DNA of 64,000 nt, from contig NZ_JACHDO010000001.1 in the NCBI RefSeq assembly GCF_014201115.1, positions 868,001-932,000 of the forward strand. Direction: 5' to 3'. This document shows, one piece after another, positions 42,996 to 51,700 of the stretch. Each line of letters opens with the position of its first letter. Positions within the stretch are counted from its first letter, which is position 1. A program made the position numbers and the translations under genes. The notes beneath the pieces were generated by a model, which was not told the origin of the DNA, made no database searches, and saw nothing but the letters and a program-made list of their open reading frames with translations. The stretch is from Nocardiopsis metallicus. Lineage in GTDB: Bacteria; Actinomycetota; Actinomycetes; Streptosporangiales; Streptosporangiaceae.

Positions 42996-44096
42996 TCAGT
43001 TCAGGGATGAAGCCTCGGAGAGCCACTGTCCGGCGTCGAGGGCCTCACGCACGCTCGCGTCCCGGACCTGCTTGATCGCCTCCAGGTCCACGGCGGCGGT
43101 CAGGCGGGTGACGTCGCCCAGCCCGGCGCTCGCCTGGGCGACCAGGTCGCCGTACTCCGCGTGTCGGGCGACGTTGGCCTCCACCTGTTCCCACTCGCGT
43201 TGGGCCCTGATCGCCCTGCTGACCTTGTCCCGGTACTCCTCGATGGTGCTCACCCGTCGCTGAACGGCCGACCGGGTGGCGTTGACGGCGTCGAACTGGG
43301 GCTGCATCGAATCCAGGACGGCCTGGGACATCGCCTTCCCGGCGCGTTTCCTCAGGTCCTTCTCCAACCGGGACTGCTCGCGCAGGATCCGGGCCAGGTG
43401 CCATTCCTGGTCGCGCAGGATGAGGCCGGGCTGGACCGCGTCGAAGGAGTCACCGAGCTCCCCGGAGGACTCGGCGACGTAGGTGCGGGCCCGCTGCACC
43501 CGCAACAGCAGTCGCTGGCTGTCCTTGTCCAGGTCCTCGGGCCGAACGTAGTGCCCGTGGTACTTGGCGGCCAGGTGGGACGGCCTGGCGTCACCGGCTC
43601 GGGACGGTTTGCTGTCACTGGCGACTCCCGTGATGCCGACGAGGAGCCCGAGCACGGCGACCGTGACGATGATCGCGATGGACGTCCCGTCCGGCCCCAG
43701 CCACTGGGCGAACACGGCCAGACCGCCGACCGCTACGAGAGAGAAGATTCCGAGCAGGCACCCGCTGACGGCGAAGGCTGAAAGGACGACCAGCAGGGCG
43801 GCGAGCGCCAGGACACCGATGACCAGGGGCAGCACGAACTGGGCCAGGAGCAGTGCGATGCCGGCGATCACCACCGACACGACCGTGAGGCCGATGAACA
43901 GCGCGACGTGGTCGTCGGCTTCCGCGGGCCGGGTGCGTTTGGGGGTCTTGTCCGGTGCCAGCAGCTTCCCGGGGGAGGCTGTCAGCTTCTCGACGACCTC
44001 TTCGGGGAGGTCGGGGTCGAATACGGGGCCGGCCAGGACGGTCTTCTCGGACACCTCGTCTCCGCCCTCGGCAGAGTCTTCCGGGTTCGCTGTCAT
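42996..44096 (-). CDS. Membrane protein with long C-terminal coiled coil
   Basis: 366 residues from ATG 44096. The N-terminal ~65 residues are acidic and cytoplasmic. Hydrophobic helices cover ~70-165 (FIGLTVVSVVIAGIALLLAQFVLPLVIGVLALAALLVVLSAF, LGIFSLVAVGGLAVFAQWLG, SIAIIVTVAVLGLLVGI). The last ~190 residues form a long charged coiled coil (RARTYVAESSGELGDSFDAV...EWHLARILREQSRLEKDLRKRAGKAMSQ...). No family recognised. The layout suggests a membrane-anchored scaffold. Divergent from the lipoprotein gene at 44378. Confidence 0.75.
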   Translation of the reverse strand: MTANPEDSAEGGDEVSEKTVLAGPVFDPDLPEEVVEKLTASPGKLLAPDKTPKRTRPAEADDHVALFIGLTVVSVVIAGIALLLAQFVLPLVIGVLALAALLVVLSAFAVSGCLLGIFSLVAVGGLAVFAQWLGPDGTSIAIIVTVAVLGLLVGITGVASDSKPSRAGDARPSHLAAKYHGHYVRPEDLDKDSQRLLLRVQRARTYVAESSGELGDSFDAVQPGLILRDQEWHLARILREQSRLEKDLRKRAGKAMSQAVLDSMQPQFDAVNATRSAVQRRVSTIEEYRDKVSRAIRAQREWEQVEANVARHAEYGDLVAQASAGLGDVTRLTAAVDLEAIKQVRDASVREALDAGQWLSEASSLN

Positions 44097-44377
44097 CGCA
44101 CCAACCTTGATCCCGCTTTGGCTTTGAGGCGAGGTTTGCACCGGGGTGAGGGCTGGGTTCTCCGGATCATTGCGGTTCTGTGCCGCGACACAGGAGGAGG
44201 GCTGTGAGCCTTCGGCGGGTGGTGTCGTGCCCGCCGCTGCGGCTGTCCCGCACGCCGTCACGCCGACCAGGGGGCGCCTCGGCGGATCGTGACGCAAGTG
44301 TGGCGTTCCTGAGCACGGGAAATGCGGATGAGCGAATTAAGTTCTCATTCGTCACGAAAAGAACGAAAGTTACCGTC

Positions 44378-45211
44378 ATGCCCCCACGCTTCACCGCCGT
44401 CCCCTGGATGGCGGCTCTTCTCTGCCCGATCCTCGTCGGATGCGCCCCGGTCCAGGACTTCCTGGACCGGTCCGTGCCGGACCTGGAGTCCGTCAGCCAG
44501 CTGAACCCCGCGGACCGGGTGGACCGGGACGACCCGTTCGCGGGCAGCCCCGCCGAGGACTACGGCGAAGGGTTCCCCGTCCCGGAGGCCGAGGCCGTCG
44601 GATCCTTCACCCGGGAACAGGTCGAGTGGTCCTACGCGCACACCCAGGAGTTGCTGGAGGCCGTCTACCTGAACCAGGACGCGGTCTTCGACGAGGACAA
44701 CAGCGAGCTCACCGGACTGCTCACCGGCCAGGCCCTGGAGTGGTACCTGGACAACCTCGGCAACGAGGACTTCGAGCTCAACAGCCGCCACCTGCCCTTC
44801 AACCTCACCCCCGGCACCGCCGAACCCATCGGTGACGAGGTCAGGGTGGACGGCTGGATGCGCGCGGAGGCGGCCCGGGACGACCAGGGCTGGGACTACC
44901 TCTCGGTGGTCACCGAGTACACCATCGTCCACCCCGTCGCCCGGCCCGGCGGCCACCCGGTCTCGACCCGGCTGGTCACCTCGCACTTCGGCGAGGTCGG
45001 CTTCTACGAGGCGGGCGGGCAGGAACTGGAGGCGGCGCCCATGTGGGCGCGCTTCGTGGCCCCGGTGCACTGCCTGGAGGAGTACACCTTCACCCCCCTC
45101 TACGAGGACGAGCAGCCCAGGGGGGAACGGCCCAGAGGTCTGCGCGAGGACCCCTACGAGATGGAGAACACCGAGGCCCCGGACAGCTGCGGGGCGGTCA
45201 AGGACACCTGA
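44378..45211 (+). CDS. Lipoprotein of unknown function
   Basis: 277 residues from ATG 44378. The signal peptide ends in a lipobox, MAALLCPILVGC (Cys ~22), so the mature protein is anchored to the outer face of the membrane. The body is acidic (DRDDPFAGSPAEDYGEGF) with a region FTREQVEWSYAHTQELLEAVYLNQDAV...LLTGQALEWYLDN. Two later Cys (PVHCLEEY, DSCGAV) may form a disulphide. The family seems restricted to actinomycetes; function not known. Confidence 0.78.
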   Translation: MPPRFTAVPWMAALLCPILVGCAPVQDFLDRSVPDLESVSQLNPADRVDRDDPFAGSPAEDYGEGFPVPEAEAVGSFTREQVEWSYAHTQELLEAVYLNQDAVFDEDNSELTGLLTGQALEWYLDNLGNEDFELNSRHLPFNLTPGTAEPIGDEVRVDGWMRAEAARDDQGWDYLSVVTEYTIVHPVARPGGHPVSTRLVTSHFGEVGFYEAGGQELEAAPMWARFVAPVHCLEEYTFTPLYEDEQPRGERPRGLREDPYEMENTEAPDSCGAVKDT

Positions 45212-45438
45212 CCGACTCGCGCCGAACTCCAGGGCCTGCCCGAGGCGCGCCGCGCCCCCCGGGACGGCGCCCGGCCTTCCCCGGCGGCGGCGCGGCAGCC
45301 CTCCGCTGCGGTGAAACGGGCAGGAGCGGACTCTCCACCAGCAGGCGACGGGCCTCACGGTTCCGGTCCCGTTTTCTCGCTCGGACCCGAACGGCGTATC
45401 CTTCGGCCGGTCGGAACGGGTACGGGAGAGGCGGGCTG

Positions 45439-47703
45439 ATGGCGGCGGACGGCAGTGGTGTGCACGGGGGAGCGGCGGGAACGCGCTGCGCGGAGGCCGC
45501 GGGGGCCATCCTGCGCGGGTCGGCGGTCACCGGGCGCTCGGCCTTCGCCCCCGAACTCGAGTCCTGGACCCCGGAGGTGGTCGGGGAGCTGGTCCGCGGG
45601 TTCGTGGAGCAGCCGGACACCTCCAGTGACGACTTCCTGACCAAGCTCAGGAAGCAACTGCGCGGGGTCTCCGCCGAGGCGGTGGTCCTGGCCGCCGAAC
45701 TGCTGTACCTGAACATGCTCCCGCTGGCCGGCTCCACCATCGGGATCGGCCGCAAACGGGAGATCATCGCCGAAGTGCTCTCCCTGCAAGACCGGGACGT
45801 GGAACTGCCCGAACGGTTCGACGCGGCGATGGAGGGCGTCGTCCTGGGCGGTATGGCCTTCCTCAACCTGCGCTGGGCCCAGTTCGCCTTCCTCATCCGG
45901 CTGGTCGGCGCCCTGCTCGACACGGAACCGCGGGAACGGGAGGCCCTGCTGTCCGACCCCTGGGCGTTCCGGGAGACCGCCCGGAAGGTGATGCCCGACA
46001 GGGGCGGCGGCGAGCGCGCCCGGGCCCAGTACCACCTCCTGCTCTGGCTGGCCTTCCCCGAGACCTTCGAAGCGATCGCCAACCTCGACCACAAGCGCCA
46101 GATCGTTGCGGCCTTCGCCGACCTGATCGGTGGCGGGAGCGCGGACGAGGACCGGGACCTCGCGGCCATCCGCGCCGAACTCCAGCAGGCCGAACTCCAG
46201 CAGGGCGGCGGCGCACGGGTCGACTTCTACGCCGAACCCTGGGCCGGGCGGTGGCGACCCGCCGACACCGAGGTCACCCAGCGCGGCTGGCTGGTGCGGG
46301 GCGCCAACGTGGGCGGGGCCAATCTCGTTCCCGAATGGCTGGAACGGGGGTTCTGCTCCCTGTCCTACCGCGAGCTCGGCGAGATCGCCCCGGGCACCCC
46401 GCACGAGGAGATCGACCGGCTGCTGGCCGAGGCGTATCCGGACGCCACCGCCAACTCCAACATCCAGCAGCGCTCACAGATCACGGCGTTCCTCGACCGG
46501 ATGTCCCCGGGAGACCTCGTCGTCACCGTCGACCCGGACCACGGGGTCCACGTCGGGACCGTGAGCAGCGACCCCTACTACGACGCCGCTGACGGGCGGG
46601 ACCGGGCACGGCGCCGGGACGTGGCCTGGGCCCGCCCGACGTCGACCCCGCACCGCCACGACTTCTCGGAGAAGACGCAGAACACCTTGGGAAGCGCGCG
46701 TACGGTCAGCGACATCACCCGCTACGTAGCCGAGTTCGCGGAGGCTGCGGGCCTGGGCGAGCAGGTGACGGAGGACGTCCTGGCGGTGGACGCCACCGGC
46801 GAGGTGCGCTTCCGCCCGGTCACCGAGGAACTCGTCCACAGGCTCCACTTCCCCAAGAAGTGGCTCCAGGAGACCGTGGAGCTCCTCCAGAACAAGAAGC
46901 AGCTCATCCTGTTCGGCCCGCCGGGCACGGGCAAGACCCACCTCGCCCGGGCCATCGCCGACCACGTCGCCGATCCCGCCGCCAACCCCGGTGCGGTCTC
47001 CCTGGTGCAGTTCCATCCCTCCTACTCCTACGAGGACTTCGTGCAGGGGTTCCGGCCCCGGCAGAAGCGTGACGGGACCATGGGCTTCGACCTCGTGGAC
47101 GGGCCCATCGCCCGGATGGCGGACCGGGCCAGGCAGAACCCCTCCCAGCCGCACGTCCTGGTGATCGACGAGATCAACCGGGCCAACCTCCCGAAGGTCT
47201 TCGGTGAGCTCTACTTCCTCCTGGAGTACCGGCAGGAGGAGATCACCCTCCAGTACGCGGGGGAGGACGAGACCTTCTCGCTGCCCGGGAACCTGTTCGT
47301 GATCGGCACGATGAACACCGTCGACCGGTCGGTGGCGCTGGTGGACGCGGCCATGCGCCGCCGGTTCGCCTTCCTGCGGCTGAGCCCGGACCAGCCGCCG
47401 GTGGACGAGCTGTTGAAGTCCTGGCTCCGGGAACGGGGGCTGCCCGTGGAAGCGGACCTGCTGCTGCGCGAGCTCAACCGGCTCATCGGCGACCCCGACC
47501 AGGCCATCGGCCCGTCGTACCTGATGAACCCCGACGTCGCCGACCCGGCCGTGCTGGAGCGGATCTGGCAGACGGAGATCCTCCCCCTGCTGGAGGACCA
47601 GCACTATGGCCGCGGGATCGAGGTGGAGGAGGTCTTCGGCCTGGCGGCGCTGCGATCAGCGCTGGGGTCGGCCCCCGCCTCCCGGCCGGAAAACCCGGAA
47701 TGA
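45439..47703 (+). CDS. mcrB: McrB-like AAA+ ATPase with EVE/PUA-like reader domain
   Basis: 754 residues from ATG 45439 (GGGAGAGG upstream). Residues ~1-250 are helical. Residues ~270-385 (RGWLVRGANVGGANLVPEWLERGFCSLSYREL...QITAFLDRMSPGDLVVTVD..HGVHVGTVSSDPYY) resemble EVE/PUA-like modified-base readers. The AAA+ motor follows: Walker A FGPPGTGKTHLA (~493), Walker B VLVIDEINRAN (~573), and the McrB signature IGTMNTVDRS (~623). McrB uses GTP to drive McrC-dependent cleavage of modified DNA. ATGA overlap with mcrC. The reader is placed differently from the classic E. coli McrB N-domain, so target specificity may differ. Confidence 0.9.
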   Translation: MAADGSGVHGGAAGTRCAEAAGAILRGSAVTGRSAFAPELESWTPEVVGELVRGFVEQPDTSSDDFLTKLRKQLRGVSAEAVVLAAELLYLNMLPLAGSTIGIGRKREIIAEVLSLQDRDVELPERFDAAMEGVVLGGMAFLNLRWAQFAFLIRLVGALLDTEPREREALLSDPWAFRETARKVMPDRGGGERARAQYHLLLWLAFPETFEAIANLDHKRQIVAAFADLIGGGSADEDRDLAAIRAELQQAELQQGGGARVDFYAEPWAGRWRPADTEVTQRGWLVRGANVGGANLVPEWLERGFCSLSYRELGEIAPGTPHEEIDRLLAEAYPDATANSNIQQRSQITAFLDRMSPGDLVVTVDPDHGVHVGTVSSDPYYDAADGRDRARRRDVAWARPTSTPHRHDFSEKTQNTLGSARTVSDITRYVAEFAEAAGLGEQVTEDVLAVDATGEVRFRPVTEELVHRLHFPKKWLQETVELLQNKKQLILFGPPGTGKTHLARAIADHVADPAANPGAVSLVQFHPSYSYEDFVQGFRPRQKRDGTMGFDLVDGPIARMADRARQNPSQPHVLVIDEINRANLPKVFGELYFLLEYRQEEITLQYAGEDETFSLPGNLFVIGTMNTVDRSVALVDAAMRRRFAFLRLSPDQPPVDELLKSWLRERGLPVEADLLLRELNRLIGDPDQAIGPSYLMNPDVADPAVLERIWQTEILPLLEDQHYGRGIEVEEVFGLAALRSALGSAPASRPENPE

Positions 47704-48971
47704 TCCGCGGAGTGCCCGCCGGAGTGATCAACCCGAGGCGGATCGATCTGGCCGAGACCGGGCCGGGGGCATCGTTGGTGCTCACCCCGCCCCAGGTCGC
47801 CACCCTGACCCGCGCCGCCCATCTGGTGCGGGTGGAGCCCGGAGGTGCCCCGGGCCGGTGGCGGCTCTCGGCCCGGCAGCGGGTGGGCGCGGTCCGGCTG
47901 GGCTCCGGCGAGGGCGCGGTCGAGCTGCGCATCCGGCCCAAGGTCGCGGTCGACCGCCTGATGTACCTCCTCGGGTTCGGCTCGGGGCCCCGCCCCTGGC
48001 AAGCGGAGGCACTGCCCGCAGAGGTGTCCCACGACCTCGTCCCCGCTTTCGCGGAGGTGTTCGCGCAGGTCGCCTCCCGGGTCCTGGGCGCCGGGGTACT
48101 GCACGGCTACCGGGAGCGGGAGGACGAACTCAACGTCGTCCGCGGACGCATCCGTGTCCGTGAGCAGATGCGCCGCGGGTTCGGGGCGCCCATCCCGCTC
48201 GCGGTCGCCTACGACGACTTCACCCCGGACGTCCCGGAGAACCGCATCCTGCTCGCCGCGATCCGCGCCCTGATCGCGCTCCCGGGGGTCCAGCGGCGGA
48301 CGGCACGCAACCTGCACCACCAGGCGGCCCGGTTGGGCGCGGTGGCCGAACTCCGGCCGGGGCCGCTGCCCGCCTGGACCCGCAACCGGCTCAACGAGCG
48401 CTACGCGCCCGCGCTCCGCCTGGCCGAGACCGTGCTCGGCGGGTCGGGGGCCGAGCACGGATCCGGGGACCGGGACAGGGACGGCAACGGGGACGGGGCC
48501 CCCGGGGCAGAGGCACGGGAGCTCCCGGGGCTCATGGTCGACATGGCGCGGGTCTTCGAGGACTTCCTGAGCGTCGCCCTCGGATCGGGGCTGGCCGCGC
48601 ACGGACTGCGCTGCTCCACCCAGGAGGCGCACCACCGTCTGGACGAGGCGGGCCGGGTACGGATCAGGCCGGACCTGGTGGTGCGGGACCGGGACGGCAT
48701 CCGCTGTGTGGTGGATGCCAAGTACAAGGACCTCAAGGGCGGGCTGCCGTCCACGACCGACCTCTACCAGATGGTGTCCTACTGCACCGCCCTCGGTGCG
48801 GAGCGCGCACATCTGGTCTACGCGGGCGGAGCCGGGCAGGCCGGGCAGGCGGACACGCACTCCGTGCTCGGGGCTCCGATCTCCGTGCACGTCCATGTCC
48901 TGGACCCGTCGGGCTCCGTGGCGGACCTGGAGAACCGGTTCCGTGCCCTGGCCGACGCCGTCGCGGGTTGA
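47700..48971 (+). CDS. mcrC: McrC-like nuclease subunit
   Basis: 423 residues. The N-terminal beta-rich part (LRIRPKVAVDRLMYLLGFG...) is the McrC finger/barrel that contacts McrB. The middle DELNVVRGRIRVREQ...YDDFTPDVPENRIL is the McrBC-family helical core. The C-terminal PD-(D/E)xK site is IRPDLVVRDRDGIRCVVDAKYK (~320-343) with Asp, Asp and Lys in order. A Gly/Asp-rich insert (~255-275, GDRDRDGNGDG) is an oddity. It cleaves DNA when activated by the McrB ring. Translationally coupled to mcrB. Confidence 0.9.
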   Translation: MIRGVPAGVINPRRIDLAETGPGASLVLTPPQVATLTRAAHLVRVEPGGAPGRWRLSARQRVGAVRLGSGEGAVELRIRPKVAVDRLMYLLGFGSGPRPWQAEALPAEVSHDLVPAFAEVFAQVASRVLGAGVLHGYREREDELNVVRGRIRVREQMRRGFGAPIPLAVAYDDFTPDVPENRILLAAIRALIALPGVQRRTARNLHHQAARLGAVAELRPGPLPAWTRNRLNERYAPALRLAETVLGGSGAEHGSGDRDRDGNGDGAPGAEARELPGLMVDMARVFEDFLSVALGSGLAAHGLRCSTQEAHHRLDEAGRVRIRPDLVVRDRDGIRCVVDAKYKDLKGGLPSTTDLYQMVSYCTALGAERAHLVYAGGAGQAGQADTHSVLGAPISVHVHVLDPSGSVADLENRFRALADAVAG

Positions 48972-49035
48972 GGGGCCGCGCGGCGACGGCTCCTGTCGGC
49001 GCCAACACGTGAAAACGGAAGAGAAGGGTGGACGA

Positions 49036-50403
49036 ATGGGACAACGGCCGTCGGTACGGGAGCTGATCGCGGAGTACGCGCGTGCGAACAGGGGGCCCTT
49101 CACCGCCGGGACCCTGGTGGAGTGGTTCGCAGAGCACTATCCGGACGTGGCCGCAGGGACCGTGCGCACCCAGTTGTCCGAGGCCGCCCGTGCGCGGGGC
49201 CGCGGGCGGCGGCTGCTGGAGCGGGTCGGGACGGGTGTGTACCGGCTGGCGGTCGGTGAGCCGGGAGGGCCGGGCGACCCGAGCAGGCGGAGCGACCCCG
49301 GCGAACCGAGCGGGCAGGACGAACGGGCCGAGCCGCGCGAACCGGGGGAGGAGGCCGTTGACGGGGCCTCCCGGCGGCCCGACCTGGTGCTCGTCGGCTG
49401 CGTCAAGGGAAAGAGGAGCACCGCCCTGCCCGCCCGCGACCTGTATCAGGGCGCTTTGTTCGACGGACGCCGTGGTTACGCGGAACGTTCGGGTGCGCCC
49501 TGGTACGTCCTGAGCGCGCGCTGGGGCCTGGTCCGCCCCGAGGAGGAGATCGCCCCGTACGACCTGTACCTGGGCGGCTGCTCGGTCTCCTACCGGAGGG
49601 CCTGGGGGAGTTTCGTCGTCGCCCGGCTGGCCGAGGAGCGGGAACTGGGCGGGGCGGTCGTGGAGGTGCACGCGGGTGGAGACTACGTCGAGGCCCTGCG
49701 AGGGCCGCTCAGGGAGCACGGGGCCCTGCTCCGTGTCCCGCTCGCGGCGTATCCCCTGGGGCGCACGTTGGCCTGGTACAAGCAGCGCCGCGCGCAGGCG
49801 GGCGACGGGGGCGACGCCTCCCGCCGACCTGACGGCACGGCTGACGGTTCGCCCGTGTCCGTCGCAACCGCGGACATGGTCGCGGGGCTCTCCGATCGAA
49901 GGGGAGCGCTGACCCCCGAACTCCTGCGGACCCGGAAGCAGGGGTTGTCCGTGCCGGGAATGTACAGCTGGTGGGTCGACGCGGCCGGTGCCGGGGACCT
50001 CGGCTCCGGGCTCGGGGCGCGGATCGAACCGGGGGTCGTCTACGTCGGCCAGGCCGGTGCCACGCGTCAGCGCAGCGGTGCGCGGTCCGACAACACCCTG
50101 TTCGGGCGCCTGGTGGGCATGCACCTGGGCGGGCGCGCCGACTTCTCCACTTTCAGGCTGAGCCTGGCCGCGGTGCTCGTCGAACGCCTCGGTGCCACGC
50201 GCGGGGACGAGGCGGCGCTGTCCGAGTGGATGGAGCGCCACCTCTCGGTGGTGGCCGTGGCGGCCCCGGACCGGGACGGCCTGGCGGAGCTGGAAGGCAT
50301 GGTCGTCGCCGCGATGGACCCGCCGCTGAACCTGCGTCACGTGGAGAGTACCTCTGTCCGACGGCGGCTCGGTGAACTGCGCAAGGCCTGGCGCTCGGGC
50401 TGA
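49036..50403 (+). CDS. Winged-helix / DUF6884-like / GIY-YIG nuclease fusion
   Basis: 455 residues, 64 bp after mcrC, same strand. Three parts: residues ~1-72 (VRELIAEYARANRGPFTAGTLVEWF...TVRTQLSEAARARG) look like a winged helix. Residues ~115-240 (LVLVGCVKGKR..LPARDLYQGALFDGRRGYAE, WYVLSARWGLVRPEEEIAPYDLYL, GGDYVEAL) match DUF6884-like proteins. Residues ~305-450 are a GIY-YIG nuclease (GMYSWWVDAAG...VVYVGQAG, then LFGRLVGMHLGG, and LEGMVVAAMDPPLNL with the expected late Glu and Asn). Charged linkers join them. I infer a nuclease or effector working with McrBC against modified DNA. I cannot assign the exact substrate. Confidence 0.8.
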   Translation: MGQRPSVRELIAEYARANRGPFTAGTLVEWFAEHYPDVAAGTVRTQLSEAARARGRGRRLLERVGTGVYRLAVGEPGGPGDPSRRSDPGEPSGQDERAEPREPGEEAVDGASRRPDLVLVGCVKGKRSTALPARDLYQGALFDGRRGYAERSGAPWYVLSARWGLVRPEEEIAPYDLYLGGCSVSYRRAWGSFVVARLAEERELGGAVVEVHAGGDYVEALRGPLREHGALLRVPLAAYPLGRTLAWYKQRRAQAGDGGDASRRPDGTADGSPVSVATADMVAGLSDRRGALTPELLRTRKQGLSVPGMYSWWVDAAGAGDLGSGLGARIEPGVVYVGQAGATRQRSGARSDNTLFGRLVGMHLGGRADFSTFRLSLAAVLVERLGATRGDEAALSEWMERHLSVVAVAAPDRDGLAELEGMVVAAMDPPLNLRHVESTSVRRRLGELRKAWRSG

Positions 50404-50563
50404 CGGACCGGTTCGGACCTCGGCACTGCCCCTGGGCGCGCGAGAGGTCCGGTCCCGTTCTCTGGGCCGGGGGCAGGGCGTCGACGAACTCGAAGTCCGT
50501 GCCGTCGTGTGTGGGCTCGGCGTCGAGCCAGACCAGCGCGTAGCAGCCGGGCAGGCCGTCCAC
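50404..50563 (-). pseudogene. Truncated coding remnant beside the IS element
   Basis: On the minus strand from ATG 50563 codons are strongly GC-ending and read DGLPGCYALVWLDAEPTHDGTDFEFVDALPPAQRTG. The frame then runs into the 3' end of the GIY-YIG gene and loses its own sequence; upstream it meets the left end of the IS. It is probably a small gene cut by rearrangement. Family not recognised. Confidence 0.35.
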
Positions 50564-50646
50564 ATGGCGTTGGTGACGAAGTCCCCGGTGGCCGGCCGGG
50601 GCAGCGGGGGCGGAGGAGGGCCGGGGCCGAGGGGCCTACCGCCCTT

Positions 50647-50662
50647 CTAGATCGTTGATGGG
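50647..50662 (+). repeat. Left terminal inverted repeat of the IS982 element
   Basis: 16 bp, exactly complementary to the right end at 51628-51643; the match ends at 50663. Confidence 0.85.
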
Positions 50663-50712
50663 AGTTTTCTGGAACTCCTGCGCCCATGACGAAGGGCGTC
50701 AAGGATCGGTGT

Positions 50713-51612
50713 GTGACGACCAACCTTGACGCCCTTCTGACCGCACTCTACGTCCATCTGGACGACCACGTCCTGCCTTCGCGTGAACAACCCCGCAAAC
50801 GCGGCCCCAAAAGGCTGCTCACCGACCCAGAACTCGTGTGCGTGGCCATCGCCCAAGTCCTGCTGCGCCATGACTCAGAGCGCCACTGGATGCGCGCCGC
50901 ACCGGCCCGGATCGGCCACCTCTTCCCCCGCCTGCCCGGCCAGTCCGAGTACAACCGCCACCTGCGCGATCTGGCACCGGCCCTGTTCACCGCAGCGATG
51001 TGGTTGGCCAGGGCCGTGCCTACCTGGTGGGAGCGGCTGCGGTTGATGGACGGAACCCCACTGCGCTGCGGTGCTTCGCGCACCACGGTCAACCGCTCCA
51101 TGCTGGGCGAGATCGCCGGATACGGACGCGACGTCTCCCACCACGCCTTCTACTGGGGCGCCAAGCTCATGCTCATCACCACCACCGAGGGAGCGGTGTG
51201 CGCGTTCAGCCTGGCTCATCCCAAAGAGCTGGACGAGCGTGCTCAGGCCCTGCACCTGCTGCACGTTCAGGCCTGCGCTCCCGGGCCGGCCCCGATCGTG
51301 TGTGACAAGGGCTTCGCCGGAGCCAAGATCGAGGCTGATGCGGCTGAGCTGGGTTATCTACTCATCCGCCCGATCCGCGAGGATGAGCCCGAACCCGACG
51401 TGAAGGTGTTCCCCTCCTGGCTGCGCCAACGCGTTGAGGCGGTGATCTGGACGTTGAAGAACCAGCTGGGGTTGGAGCGTCACGCGGCCCGCACCACGGA
51501 AGGGTTGTGGGCGCGCACCTGTCAGAGGATTTGCGCGCTCAACGCCGCGATCTGGCACAACTGGTTGATCGGTGCCCCGGTCAAGCGGTCCCTGATCGCC
51601 TACGACCACTGA
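50713..51612 (+). CDS. IS982-family transposase
   Basis: 299 residues from GTG 50713; ATG 50686 is a possible longer start. Family-typical sequence: NLDALLTALYVHLDD, GPKRLLTDPELVCVAIAQVLLRHDSERHWMRAA, HLFPRLPGQSEYNRHLRDL, then LMDGTPLRCG (first catalytic Asp), YWGAKLMLITT, PIVCDKGFAGAKIE (second Asp) and RQRVEAVIWTLKNQLGLERH with the catalytic Glu (DDE set). All catalytic residues are present, so the element is probably active or was recently. Confidence 0.92.
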   Translation: MTTNLDALLTALYVHLDDHVLPSREQPRKRGPKRLLTDPELVCVAIAQVLLRHDSERHWMRAAPARIGHLFPRLPGQSEYNRHLRDLAPALFTAAMWLARAVPTWWERLRLMDGTPLRCGASRTTVNRSMLGEIAGYGRDVSHHAFYWGAKLMLITTTEGAVCAFSLAHPKELDERAQALHLLHVQACAPGPAPIVCDKGFAGAKIEADAAELGYLLIRPIREDEPEPDVKVFPSWLRQRVEAVIWTLKNQLGLERHAARTTEGLWARTCQRICALNAAIWHNWLIGAPVKRSLIAYDH

Positions 51613-51627
51613 CCAGGACACCAAACC

Positions 51628-51643
51628 CCCATCAACGATCTAG
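51628..51643 (-). repeat. Right terminal inverted repeat of the IS982 element
   Basis: Exact reverse complement of 50647-50662; 15 bp after the transposase stop. Confidence 0.85.
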
Positions 51644-51700
51644 GCGACCGGCCGGACGGGGCGGGCTGACAGGCGCCTGAGCGAGTCAGCCCACCCGGGA

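Larger units (their letters stand above)
50647..51643. mobile_element. IS982-family insertion sequence, complete
   Basis: 997 bp bounded by exact 16-bp terminal inverted repeats, CTAGATCGTTGATGGG (50647-50662) and its complement (51628-51643). One intact transposase gene fills it. No clear target-site duplication flanks it. It sits directly downstream of the McrBC region and upstream of the helD gene, next to a truncated frame. Confidence 0.9.

Noticed and set aside
50637..51653. Target-site duplication flanking the IS982 element
   Set aside because: The bases on the two sides (CCGCCCTT and GCGACCGG) do not match.
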